From an uncultured Coriobacteriaceae bacterium (GTDB taxonomy: Bacteria; Actinomycetota; Coriobacteriia; Coriobacteriales; Atopobiaceae), in assembly GCA_900552935.1 (NCBI GenBank), contig USBN01000010.1, positions 1 to 39,262 on the forward strand: DNA of 39,262 bases, read 5' to 3'. A program made the translations under genes and the position numbers. The notes below the pieces were generated by a model. It did not search any database. It saw only the letters and a program-made list of their open reading frames with translations, and was not told the DNA's origin. Positions 1 through 7,967 of the stretch are shown here, piece by piece; positions within the stretch are counted from its first letter, which is position 1, and every line of letters starts with the position of its first letter.

Positions 1-185
1 AGATCGGCTACAAGATCCGCGAGGCCCGCAGCATCGACCGCGTGCCCTACATGCTGATCCTGGGCGAGAAGGAGGTCGAGGCCGGCAACATCTCCGTCCG
101 CGACCGCTCCGGCGAGACCGTCCAGCGCTCCGTCGACGAGTTCATCGCCGACATCACGGCCGAGATCTCCGAGCGTCGCAGCTAG
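1..185 (+). CDS. thrS: Threonyl-tRNA synthetase, C-terminal end (partial)
   Basis: Reading from base 3, the frame gives 60 residues and stops at TAG 183-185. The pattern KIREA, then PYMLILGEKEVEAG, VRDRSGE, DEFI and a basic tail matches the end of the class II anticodon-binding domain of ThrRS, the enzyme that charges tRNA-Thr. The catalytic core and zinc site lie outside the window, so only the family call can be made. The window cuts the gene at its 5' side. There is no sign of a frameshift in what is visible. Confidence 0.88.
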   Translation, partial: IGYKIREARSIDRVPYMLILGEKEVEAGNISVRDRSGETVQRSVDEFIADITAEISERRS

Positions 186-197
186 TCTGGGCGTCCG

Positions 198-566
198 TTG
201 ACTGTCTCGAACGACAACAACCATGGACCTCTCCTGCCTGCCGGCGGGGGAGGTCCCTCGCTTAGCGCACTCGCGGCCCTGCGACGCAAGATGGACGCCG
301 CCGCCTGGCGACGCGTCTCCGACGTTGCCCAGACGTGCGCCAAGTATCTTTCCTGCCATCCGGCCGTGCACGCCGTGCGCTACCCGGGCCTTACGACCGA
401 CGCGAGCTACCACGAGGCCTCCTGCACCCTGGAGGGCGGCTTTGGCCCACTCGTGGACGTATGCCTGGCGCGTGACGGCGCCTGGCTGCGCTATGACGCG
501 CGAACGGCCACGGGAGACGCGCGTGCCGAGGTCCTGCGTCTCGAGCGCATGCTCGGGACGTTGTGA
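198..566 (+). CDS. Stand-alone C-terminal fragment of a Cys/Met-metabolism PLP enzyme (possible pseudogene)
   Basis: This 122-residue frame carries HPAVHAVRYPGL followed by a GGFGPLVDV segment. That is the signature of the C-terminal subdomain of the cystathionine gamma-synthase/MetY family, where the usual form is HPAVxxVxYPGL...GFGGxxSF. The large PLP-binding domain, with its Schiff-base lysine, is absent, so it cannot be an active transaminase-type enzyme by itself. The start is uncertain. The longest frame opens at TTG 198 without a clear Shine-Dalgarno, only 12 bases after the thrS stop, and ATG 288 (in MDAAAWRR) is an alternative. Composition is like its neighbours, so it is either a decayed relic or a short domain kept for another role. 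Confidence 0.5.
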   Translation: MTVSNDNNHGPLLPAGGGGPSLSALAALRRKMDAAAWRRVSDVAQTCAKYLSCHPAVHAVRYPGLTTDASYHEASCTLEGGFGPLVDVCLARDGAWLRYDARTATGDARAEVLRLERMLGTL

Positions 567-577
567 CAACGGGGTGT

Positions 578-606
578 TTGACCGCTCCCTTTTTGCGGTA
601 TATCAA
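578..606 (+). promoter_or_regulatory. Candidate promoter for the small membrane protein
   Basis: TTGACC (578-583) is followed after 17 bp by TATCAA (601-606). A TATATC overlaps at 599-604. It lies about 50 bp before the ATG at 656 and just after the preceding stop. This is a sequence match only. Confidence 0.45.
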
Positions 607-655
607 ATCAAGCTAGTTAGACTTGTCTGTGTGTTCTGCCGTGGCGGGGGCCATC

Positions 656-919
656 ATGAACAGGCTAAGAGACGTAGTGATTCCGCTGGCTCTTGCGACG
701 TTTATGGCGGATGTCGGTTGCGGCCACCGCGCCCTATTTGTCTCGTTTCTCATCCTGGTTGGCTTGGCCATCGTCTGCGTCGCCGCACGCCAAACTATCG
801 GCGTTGTCCTGTTGGGATTCACCGACATCTCCATGCTGGGAGGAATCGTCTTCGTCCTGCCCGGCGTTTTCTGTGCCGTTGAGCGTTTCGTTGCTGCAAG
901 AGCGTCTGCCGCAAGTTGA
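656..919 (+). CDS. Small hypothetical membrane protein
   Basis: An 87-residue protein from ATG 656, preceded by GGCGGGGG as a weak ribosome site. An in-frame GTG at 623 would add 11 residues and has no better site. Three hydrophobic stretches are visible (about residues 7-18, 23-40 and 45-75), separated by short polar turns, and the C-terminus is small and mildly basic. This suggests a two- to three-pass membrane protein. No family is recognised. It sits alone between the PLP-enzyme fragment and the adhE leader, behind its own candidate promoter. Confidence 0.5.
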   Translation: MNRLRDVVIPLALATFMADVGCGHRALFVSFLILVGLAIVCVAARQTIGVVLLGFTDISMLGGIVFVLPGVFCAVERFVAARASAAS

Positions 920-1505
920 TGCGACAGGAAGATGGTCCTGCATTTACCAGAAGGGGACTGGTTGCCAATCTCGACGACCGGTCCCTTTGCCGTCCGGCGA
1001 GACGTTGCCGCTTGCGGAATCCGACAAGGCTTCTCCACCGCAAGCGGCGGCTTATTTGCCGTGAACGGTCGATACTTGCGTGCGAGTGGCAGCTGCGGCT
1101 TTTCCCTCGGATAATTTTAGTTGGGCATAAGGCGTTTTTGCTCTATGCACGCCCGGCTGGGCATTCGCGCCCCATGCTGGGGAGTAGCTGCGGGTTTGCG
1201 TTAGCGTATGCAAAACAATATCGAGAATATGCGCATAATTAGCATGTTGACCATATAAACGTATGCAACTGCGTTTGGGTAATCGTTGCGTAAATGACCA
1301 GTGAAGTCTGTGCAAGCGCAGGTAAACGCACTACCGCTCATCCCTTTGTGTAATTTGCGCCATTAAATTCCGGTATCATGTTCATGGTGTCTGAGGCTCA
1401 GGTTTTATGCATGGGGCTAGAAGCCATGCGAAGTCCGGGCGCGTAGGCACGGAGCCAGTTGGTCAAAAGGCAGTATTTGCCCACGAATTGATCTGGAGGT
1501 ACCAC
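920..1505 (+). other. Gene-free stretch and adhE leader
   Basis: These 586 bp have no convincing gene. The stretch 1190-1300 is AT-rich for this genome. Immediately before adhE there are several small inverted repeats: CTGAG/CTCAG (1391-1401), GCATGG/CCATGC (1409-1429) and GGCA/TGCC (about 1470-1482). TATCAT at 1374-1379 could be a -10 box but lacks a good -35. If used, it would give adhE an untranslated leader of about 120 nt. No known riboswitch consensus and no Rex-like TTGTGAA site was found. Confidence 0.4.
951..988. repeat. Imperfect inverted repeat resembling the GGGAC/GTCCC palindromes
   Basis: AAGGGGACTGGT (951-962) pairs with ACCGGTCCCTTT (977-988) over 12 positions, two of them G-T, around a 14-nt loop. 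The GGGAC...GTCCC core recalls the palindromic family at 16261, 18854, 30086, 31823 and 31857, but the loop differs, so it may be a diverged relative. No T-run follows. Confidence 0.4.
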
Positions 1506-4127
1506 ATGGCAAAGGCGGAGAAGGTCATCGACAGCCTCGATGCCCTCAACTCGCGACTGGCCAGCATGCGCAAGGCGCAGGCCGAGTTCGCTACGTTCTC
1601 CCAGGAGCAGGTTGACAAGATCTTCCACGCAGCGGCCATCGCTGCCAACAAGGCCCGCATCCCGCTTGCCAAGATGGCGGTCGAGGAGACCGGCATGGGC
1701 ATCGTGGAGGACAAGGTCATCAAGAACCACTACGCGGCCGAGTACATCTACAACAAGTACAAGAACATGAAGACCTGCGGCGTCATCGAGGAGGACGCGG
1801 CGTTTGGCTATAAGCGCATCGCCGAGCCCATCGGCATCGTCGCCGCCGTCATCCCCACCACCAACCCGACGTCCACGGCCATCTTCAAGACGCTCATCAG
1901 CCTGAAGACCCGCAACGCCATTCTCATCTCGCCGCACCCGCGCGCCAAGGCTTGCACCATCGAGGCCGCCCGCATCGTGCGTGACGCCGCCGTCGCCGCT
2001 GGCGCCCCCGAGGGCATCATTGACTGGATCGCCCAGCCGTCCCTCGAGCTCACCAACGAGCTCATGCGCTCCGCTGACATCATCCTGGCCACCGGTGGTC
2101 CGGGCATGGTCCAGGCCGCGTACTCCTCCGGCAAGCCCGCCCTCGGCGTTGGCCCCGGCAACACGCCCGTGATCATCGACTCCACGGCAGACGTCAAGCT
2201 CGCCGTGAACTCGATCATCCACTCCAAGACCTTCGACAACGGCATGATCTGCGCGTCCGAGCAGTCCGTGACCGTCCTCGCCGACATCTACGACGAGGTC
2301 AAGGCCGAGTTCAAGGCCCGTGGCTGCTACTTCCTCAAGGGCGCCGAGCTCGACAAGGTCCGCAAGACCGTCATCGTCAACGGCTCCGTCAATGCCAAGA
2401 TCGTCGGTCAGAGCGCCTACACCATCGCCAAGCTCGCCGGCGTCGAGGTGCCCGAGAAGACCAAGATCCTCATCGGCGAGGTCACCAGCGTCGATCCCTC
2501 CGAGGAGATGGCCCACGAGAAGCTGTCCCCGGTCCTCGGCATGTACAAGGCCAAGACCTTCGACGAGGCCATCGCCAAGGCTGAGCGCCTCGTCGCCGAC
2601 GGCGGCTACGGCCACACCTCTTCCCTCTATATTAATCTGAATGAGAAAGAGAAGATGGCAAAGCACGCAGCAGCTATGAAGACCTGCCGCATCCTCGTCA
2701 ACACCCCGTCCTCCCAGGGTGGCATCGGCGACCTCTACAACTTCAAGATGGCGCCGTCTCTCACGCTGGGCTGCGGCTCCTGGGGCGGCAACTCCGTCTC
2801 CGAGAACGTTGGTCCCAAGCACCTGCTCAATGTCAAGACGGTCGCTGAGAGGCGGGAGAACATGCTCTGGTTCCGCGCACCCGAGAAGGTCTACTTCAAG
2901 AGGGGCTGCATGCCGGTCGCCCTCGACGAGCTCGGCACGATCATGGGCAAGAAGCGCGCCTTCATCGTGACCGACCAGTTCCTTTACAAGAACGGCTACA
3001 TCAAGCCGATCGAGCAGAAGCTCGACGAGCTCGGCATCGAGCACGCCTGCTTCTGGGACGTCGCCCCGGACCCGACGCTGCAGTGCGCTCGCGAGGGTGC
3101 CAAGATCCTCGACTCCTTCCAGCCTGACGTGATCATCGCCTTCGGCGGCGGCTCCGCGATGGACGCCGGCAAGATCATGTGGGTCCTCTACGAGCACCCC
3201 GAGGCCAACTTCGAGGACATGGCCATGGACTTCATGGACATCCGCAAGAGGGTCTACACCTACCCGGAGATGGGCTCCAAGGCCTACTTCGTGGCCATCC
3301 CCACCTCCTCCGGCACCGGCTCCGAGTGCACGCCGTTTTCCGTCATCACCGACGCAGAGACCGGCATCAAGTGGCCGCTCGCTGACTACGCGCTGCTCCC
3401 GAACATGGCCATCGTCGACGCCAACAACATGGACTCCCAGCCCAAGGGCCTCACCTCGGCCTCTGGCGTGGACGTCCTCACGCATGCCCTCGAGGCCTAC
3501 GTCTCCGTCATGGCGAGCGACTGGACCGACCCGTACGCCCTGCAGGCCATGAAGCTCGTCTTCGAGTACCTGCCGCGCGCCTATGACAAGGGTGCCGCCG
3601 ATCCCGAGGCCCGCGAGCGCATGGCCAACGCCTCCTGCCTCGCCGGCATGGCCTTCGCCAACGCCTTCCTCGGCCTCAACCACTCCATGGCCCACAAGCT
3701 CGGCGCCTACCACCACATCCCGCACGGCCTGGCCAACGCCGTCATCCTCACGCGCGTCATGCGCTACAACGCGGCCGATGTCCCGACCAAGATGGGCACC
3801 TTCCCGCAGTACGCCTACCCGCACGCGAAGGCCCGCTACGCCGAGGCCGCCCGCTACTGCGGCGTGACCGGCAAGAACGACGACGAGGTCTTCGAGAACT
3901 TCATCGCCAAGATCGAGGAGCTCAAGGAGAGGGTCGGCGTCAAGCAGACCATCGCCGAGTACGGCGTGGACGAGAAGGACTTCCTGGCCACGCTCGATGA
4001 GATGACCGAGAACGCGTTCAACGACCAGTGCACGCCGGCCAACCCGCGTTACCCGCTCATGAGCGAGATCAAGGAGCTCTACCTCGACGCCTACTACGGC
4101 CGCGAGCCGAAGAGCTACGAGGAGTAA
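1506..4127 (+). CDS. adhE: Bifunctional acetaldehyde-CoA/alcohol dehydrogenase AdhE
   Basis: An 873-residue protein, the usual AdhE size, which reduces acetyl-CoA to acetaldehyde and then ethanol with two NADH and so regenerates NAD in fermentation. The N-terminal half is the CoA-acylating aldehyde dehydrogenase, with catalytic Cys249 in MICASEQS. The C-terminal half is an iron alcohol dehydrogenase with the GGGSAMDAGK nucleotide motif and ligands D656, H660, H726 and H740, spaced as in characterised AdhE. The family is known to assemble into spirosomes. ATG 1506 is chosen because GGAGGT lies 5 bases upstream. The frame is open back to 1407, but those 33 codons do not look like AdhE. The long leader suggests post-initiation control, which cannot be proved here. 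Confidence 0.97.
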   Translation: MAKAEKVIDSLDALNSRLASMRKAQAEFATFSQEQVDKIFHAAAIAANKARIPLAKMAVEETGMGIVEDKVIKNHYAAEYIYNKYKNMKTCGVIEEDAAFGYKRIAEPIGIVAAVIPTTNPTSTAIFKTLISLKTRNAILISPHPRAKACTIEAARIVRDAAVAAGAPEGIIDWIAQPSLELTNELMRSADIILATGGPGMVQAAYSSGKPALGVGPGNTPVIIDSTADVKLAVNSIIHSKTFDNGMICASEQSVTVLADIYDEVKAEFKARGCYFLKGAELDKVRKTVIVNGSVNAKIVGQSAYTIAKLAGVEVPEKTKILIGEVTSVDPSEEMAHEKLSPVLGMYKAKTFDEAIAKAERLVADGGYGHTSSLYINLNEKEKMAKHAAAMKTCRILVNTPSSQGGIGDLYNFKMAPSLTLGCGSWGGNSVSENVGPKHLLNVKTVAERRENMLWFRAPEKVYFKRGCMPVALDELGTIMGKKRAFIVTDQFLYKNGYIKPIEQKLDELGIEHACFWDVAPDPTLQCAREGAKILDSFQPDVIIAFGGGSAMDAGKIMWVLYEHPEANFEDMAMDFMDIRKRVYTYPEMGSKAYFVAIPTSSGTGSECTPFSVITDAETGIKWPLADYALLPNMAIVDANNMDSQPKGLTSASGVDVLTHALEAYVSVMASDWTDPYALQAMKLVFEYLPRAYDKGAADPEARERMANASCLAGMAFANAFLGLNHSMAHKLGAYHHIPHGLANAVILTRVMRYNAADVPTKMGTFPQYAYPHAKARYAEAARYCGVTGKNDDEVFENFIAKIEELKERVGVKQTIAEYGVDEKDFLATLDEMTENAFNDQCTPANPRYPLMSEIKELYLDAYYGREPKSYEE

Positions 4128-4245
4128 ATCGTGAACTACGTGGCGGCTTCCTGCCAGGAGCTGGCAGGTGCCGTCACGAGTCCAAGGCTGCCGGACGTGC
4201 GGGGGCGCGTCCGGCACATCAGGAGGAACCCTAAGGAGGCTTCTC

Positions 4246-5007
4246 ATGGAGCTACCGGAGAACAAGGTCGAGCTCGCTCGACGCGGTAACAAGGTCGTCT
4301 ATGACGCCGGCGATCGCATCGTCAAGGTGTTCAACAACTCCAAGCCCGAGAGCGACGTTTTCAACGAGGCGCTCAACCTCGCCCGCATCGAGGAGTCCGG
4401 CATTCGCGTTCCCGCGATCGTCGAGGTTTCTCGCTGCGAGGAGGGCTGGGCTCTCGCCACGGAGAAGATCGCCGGCACCACGCTCGCTGAGCGCATGAAG
4501 GCTGACAAGAAGAACGTCGAGGCCTACCTCGAGCAGTTCGTCCGCCTTCAGCTCGAGATCAACGGCCACACCGCGCCGCTGCTCAACCGTCAGCGCGACA
4601 AGTACGCCCGCATGATCAACGGCCTGACCGAGATCGACGCTACGACCCGCTACGAGCTGCTTATGCGTCTCGACGGCATGAAGGTCGAGAACAGGGTCTG
4701 CCACGGCGACTTCAACCCGTCGAACGTCATCGTCGGCGACGACGGCCTGCTCTACGTCTGCGACTGGGCTCACGCGACCCAGGGTTCGCCCGCGGCTGAC
4801 GCTGCCATGACGTACCTGCTGTTCGCGCTCGAGGACCTTGACCTCGCGGACAAGTACCTCGTCCTGTTCTGCAAGATGGCTGACATGCCGATCCAGGTCG
4901 TCCGTCGCTGGACGAGCATCGTCGCCGCAAGCGAGCTGGCTCGCCACCGCGACGCTAAGGAGGAAGAGTTCCTCCGCAGCTGGATCGACGTGGCTGATTA
5001 CCAGTAG
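4246..5007 (+). CDS. APH/choline-kinase-fold phosphotransferase
   Basis: A 253-residue protein of the aminoglycoside phosphotransferase/choline kinase superfamily. The catalytic loop HGDFNPSNV (the Brenner motif HGDxxxxN) and the following CDWA metal-binding motif are intact. The N-lobe has VYDAGDRIVKVF, with a lysine where ATP-binding is expected, and an E in the helix after it. The substrate cannot be told: members phosphorylate small alcohols, sugars or antibiotics, and nothing specifically suggests resistance. AAGGAGG (4233-4239) sets the start at ATG 4246, and a second AGGAGG lies just before it. It follows adhE by 118 bp on the same strand and could be cotranscribed. The large hairpin element at 5032-5140 closes the unit. 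Confidence 0.8.
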   Translation: MELPENKVELARRGNKVVYDAGDRIVKVFNNSKPESDVFNEALNLARIEESGIRVPAIVEVSRCEEGWALATEKIAGTTLAERMKADKKNVEAYLEQFVRLQLEINGHTAPLLNRQRDKYARMINGLTEIDATTRYELLMRLDGMKVENRVCHGDFNPSNVIVGDDGLLYVCDWAHATQGSPAADAAMTYLLFALEDLDLADKYLVLFCKMADMPIQVVRRWTSIVAASELARHRDAKEEEFLRSWIDVADYQ

Positions 5008-5031
5008 GGTTGGTTGACTGAACGCTAGTTC

Positions 5032-5140
5032 GGGGCCTGGGGTTCCACGCAAACGTCCTCGCTCGCATGGGTGTGCGGGGTTGTAGCCGGTGGCGGCTGC
5101 GGAATGTTTGCTTAGGAACCCCGGGCCCCTTTCGTGTTTT
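5032..5140 (+). ncRNA. Candidate structured RNA / elaborate terminator
   Basis: A 15-bp outer stem pairs GGGGCCTGGGGTTCC (5032-5046) with GGAACCCCGGGCCCC (5115-5129), one pair being G-T. Inside it GCAAAC (5049-5054) pairs with GTTTGC (5106-5111). The remaining loop holds two hairpins: CGCA/TGCG around 5064-5077, and GTAGCCG/CGGCTGC around a GTGG loop (about 5082-5099). TTTCGTGTTTT follows on the plus strand only. It ends transcription of the kinase gene at least, but a branched structure of this size exceeds what a terminator needs. No SRP, 6S or riboswitch signature was recognised. Confidence 0.55.
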
Positions 5141-5251
5141 GGGACCTTGCCGGTGGCAAGTGCCACGGCGCCAGGGAGTTACGGGCTGCTGTGGTGGGGA
5201 CTGGTAGGGTGGTACACTTGTTCTATCTGACGGCTTTGAGGGGAGTGGCGT

Positions 5252-6115
5252 GTGAAGGTCCTTCTCGTTCCCAATTACTCGCGGGCGGATGCCATCCAGG
5301 CGGCGGCTACGCTCGAGGTTTGGCTTTCCCACGAGGGTGTCGAGGTGGTCTGGGCGCACGACAAGAAACGCGAGCCTAACCGCACCTGTGACCCTTCGGG
5401 TGCCGTGCTCGTGGTTTCCCTCGGTGGTGACGGCACGCTCCTGCGCGCCGCGAGCATCGTGGGTTATCGCGAGATTCCCATCCTCGGCCTCTCCTTTGGC
5501 CATCTCGGCTTTCTTACCGGTGCTGGCTCGGAGAACATCGTTGAGTCCGTCTCGCGCGCGCTCGCGGGCGAGATGCACCAGAGCAGGCGCGCCACGCTTG
5601 ACGTGGGCGTCACGTTCGACTGCGGTGGCGGCCTTCTTCGCGACACGCATCATTTCGCCTTGAACGAGCTCGCCCTCACGCGCGGCGCGCTGGGCGACAT
5701 GATCGAGTTCGACGTCGACGTCTCCGGCAACCATATCGACTGCCTTCGCGGCGACGGCTTCGTGGTCTCCACGGCGACGGGTTCCACCGGCTATGCTCTC
5801 TCCAGCGGCGGCCCCATCGTGACACCCGAGTTCAGCGGCATGGTCTGCGTGCCCATCGCGCCGCACACCATCCTCGCGCGCGCGTTCCTCACCTCTTCCT
5901 CGGACGTGGTCGAGGTCTCTCTCTCGGACGATCGCCCGGCGGAGAGCAGTGTGTTCGTCGATGGTCAGCTCGTGACCTGCCCGGAGGGCGGCTCGGCCGT
6001 GAAGTGCACGGTCAGGCGCGGCCCGGGCGACGTCATCCTGCTCGACTCCGACGCGGGCGGGTTCTATGACTCGGTGTCGCGCGTGTTCTATGGCCAGATG
6101 CGGAAGAAGCAGTAA
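5252..6115 (+). CDS. nadK: NAD kinase
   Basis: A 287-residue protein matching the ATP/polyphosphate NAD kinase family, which makes NADP from NAD. The GGDGT motif (D60), the LNE motif before the central sheet and the glycine-rich TGSTGYALSSGG loop are all present. The start is GTG 5252, with AGGGGAG upstream. The next gene, recN, begins 33 bp after its stop on the same strand, an arrangement seen in many Gram-positives and actinobacteria where nadK and recN are neighbours. A possible -10 TACACT lies at 5213-5218 without a clear -35. Confidence 0.96.
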   Translation: MKVLLVPNYSRADAIQAAATLEVWLSHEGVEVVWAHDKKREPNRTCDPSGAVLVVSLGGDGTLLRAASIVGYREIPILGLSFGHLGFLTGAGSENIVESVSRALAGEMHQSRRATLDVGVTFDCGGGLLRDTHHFALNELALTRGALGDMIEFDVDVSGNHIDCLRGDGFVVSTATGSTGYALSSGGPIVTPEFSGMVCVPIAPHTILARAFLTSSSDVVEVSLSDDRPAESSVFVDGQLVTCPEGGSAVKCTVRRGPGDVILLDSDAGGFYDSVSRVFYGQMRKKQ

Positions 6116-6148
6116 CGACGGCGCAGGCGCCAGGGGAGGTACCATTCA

Positions 6149-7783
6149 ATGATTGACGAGCTCCACGTCGAGAACGTGGCCCTCATCCGCGACGCGACGC
6201 TCGTGCCCGCCGCGGGCCTCACCGTGCTCACGGGCGAGACGGGTGCGGGCAAGACCGCGCTGCTCAGCGCCTGCAAGCTGCTTGTGGGCGAGCGCGCGGA
6301 TGCCGGCGCCGTTCGCGAGGGTGATGACCACCTGCTCGTCGAGGGGCGCGTCTACCTCGGTCCCGATGACGTCGACGGTCACATCGTGAGGCGTCGCGTT
6401 GAGTCCGCGGGTCGCGGGCGCGTCGAGATCGACGGGCGCATGGCCAGCGTGTCTGAGCTCGCGGAGAAGGTGGGCTCCACGGTCGACCTCTGCGGCCAAC
6501 ACGAGCACCAACGCCTTCTTTCCACCTCCACGCACGCCCAGATGCTCGACGCGTGGGCGGGGGAGGGCGTCACCGCGGCGCTCGCCGCCTACCGCGAGGC
6601 CTTCGCTTCCGCACGAGACGCTCGCGCTGAGTACGAGCGCGTCGACGAGCTCTCTCGCTCCGGCGCGGAGAGGCTCGAGCAGGCCGCCTTCGAGCTCAGA
6701 CGCATTGACGAGGTTGACCCGCAGGAGGGTGAGCTCGAGGAGCTCGAGGAGGCGCTGCCTCGAGCGGAGCACGCCGAGGCCCTTCTCCGCGCAAGCGAGG
6801 GGGCGCGCGAGGCGATCGCGGGCGACGCGGGAGCCATGGATGCGCTCTCCTCCGCGGTCTCGACTCTGCGGGACGCCGCTCGCTTCGACAACGCACTTTC
6901 CGCGCTCGCGGACTCCCTCGAGAGCTCGCTCATTGACATCGATGACCTCGCTTCAAGGCTTCGTGACTACCGCGACTCCGTCGACCTTGACCCGGAGGAG
7001 CTCGTTCGCATGCAGGAGCGTATGGGCGCGCTCCAGGGCCTCATGCGCTCGTACGGACCCAGCATGGCGGACGTGTTCGCCAGGCGTGAGGCAGCGCGCG
7101 AGGTCGTCGAGGCCGCCGGTGATTCCGGCGAGCGCGTTCGCCTGGCGCGCCGTGCGATGGAGGAGGCGGAGGCCGCGCTTGCCAAGGCGGCAGACGCCCT
7201 CGATGCCGCTCGCTCTGAGGCGGCGCCGCGCTTTGCCGCCGCCGTGACGGGGCAGATGGGGCGTCTCGAGATGGGTGGTGCGGAGCTCGAGGTCAGGTGC
7301 GAGCGCATGCCGCGCGCGCAGTGGACGCCGGCGGGCCCCAGCAAGATCGAGCTCATGTATCGTCCCGGCGCGGGGCTCACGCCACGGCCGCTCAGGAAGA
7401 TCGCGAGCGGCGGCGAGGTGAGCCGCGTGATGCTCGCCTGCAAGGTCGTCCTTGGCCAGGCGGATGGCGTCGACACCCTCGTCTTCGACGAGGTCGATGC
7501 CGGCGTGGGCGGTTCGACCGCCCGTTCGCTCGCCGCCGTGCTCGCGGACCTCGCGAAGACGCATCAGGTCATCGTCGTGACGCACCTGGCGCAGGTCGCC
7601 GTGATGGGCGAGTGCCACTACCTCGTCTCCAAGGGCACCGGCGTCGACGGCAAGCCCGAGACAAGCCTTCGCCAGATCGACGGTGACGAGCGCGTAGCAG
7701 AGATCGCCCGCATGCTCTCCGGCGACGCGAGCGAGATCTCGCTCGAGCACGCCCGCGAGCTGCTTACGGAGGCGCGCGGCTAG
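6149..7783 (+). CDS. recN: DNA repair protein RecN
   Basis: A 544-residue SMC-like ATPase of double-strand-break repair. It has Walker A GETGAGKTA near the N-terminus, a long central coiled-coil region rich in Ala, Arg and Glu (about 150-380), then the ABC signature region around KIASGGEVSR, Walker B LVFDEVDAGVGG and the switch histidine in VVVTHLAQVA. Size and order are typical. GGGGAGGT lies 8 bases before ATG 6149. No LexA-type operator was found upstream, so SOS control is not evident here. Confidence 0.97.
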   Translation: MIDELHVENVALIRDATLVPAAGLTVLTGETGAGKTALLSACKLLVGERADAGAVREGDDHLLVEGRVYLGPDDVDGHIVRRRVESAGRGRVEIDGRMASVSELAEKVGSTVDLCGQHEHQRLLSTSTHAQMLDAWAGEGVTAALAAYREAFASARDARAEYERVDELSRSGAERLEQAAFELRRIDEVDPQEGELEELEEALPRAEHAEALLRASEGAREAIAGDAGAMDALSSAVSTLRDAARFDNALSALADSLESSLIDIDDLASRLRDYRDSVDLDPEELVRMQERMGALQGLMRSYGPSMADVFARREAAREVVEAAGDSGERVRLARRAMEEAEAALAKAADALDAARSEAAPRFAAAVTGQMGRLEMGGAELEVRCERMPRAQWTPAGPSKIELMYRPGAGLTPRPLRKIASGGEVSRVMLACKVVLGQADGVDTLVFDEVDAGVGGSTARSLAAVLADLAKTHQVIVVTHLAQVAVMGECHYLVSKGTGVDGKPETSLRQIDGDERVAEIARMLSGDASEISLEHARELLTEARG

Positions 7784-7784
7784 G

Positions 7785-7820
7785 CGCGCCCTCGTGCCGG
7801 CGGAGGCCGGCCGGGGCGCC
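7785..7820 (+). terminator. GC-rich hairpin after recN
   Basis: GCGCCC (7786-7791) pairs with GGGCGC (7814-7819), and GCCGGC pairs with GCCGGC (7796-7801 with 7806-7811). No T-run follows, so it may be a weak or factor-dependent terminator, or an mRNA 3' stabiliser. Confidence 0.4.
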
Positions 7821-7967
7821 CCGACGTTCGGCTGGTCTGCGAGCCTGCGTGCCGTCGGTTGGGCGCGAGAGCGTTTGCCTCGCGAGATACCAGGGCTTTT
7901 ATCCGATTTATAAATGTCCGCTTTACGCGGTAGGATTGTCGGGAAAGACCTCGACAAGCGGAGGAAC

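Noticed and set aside
1398..4292. A 964-codon open frame on the minus strand opposite adhE
   Set aside because: A shadow of adhE codon bias: C/G-ending codons of a highly biased gene leave the antisense frame free of stops. It has a low-complexity Val/Leu/Gly/Asp composition, no ribosome site and no known domain.
5047..5114. SRP RNA, 6S RNA or tmRNA in the structured element after the kinase gene
   Set aside because: The conserved SRP loop GGAAGCAGCC, the long 6S bulge and the tmRNA tRNA-like ends are all absent.
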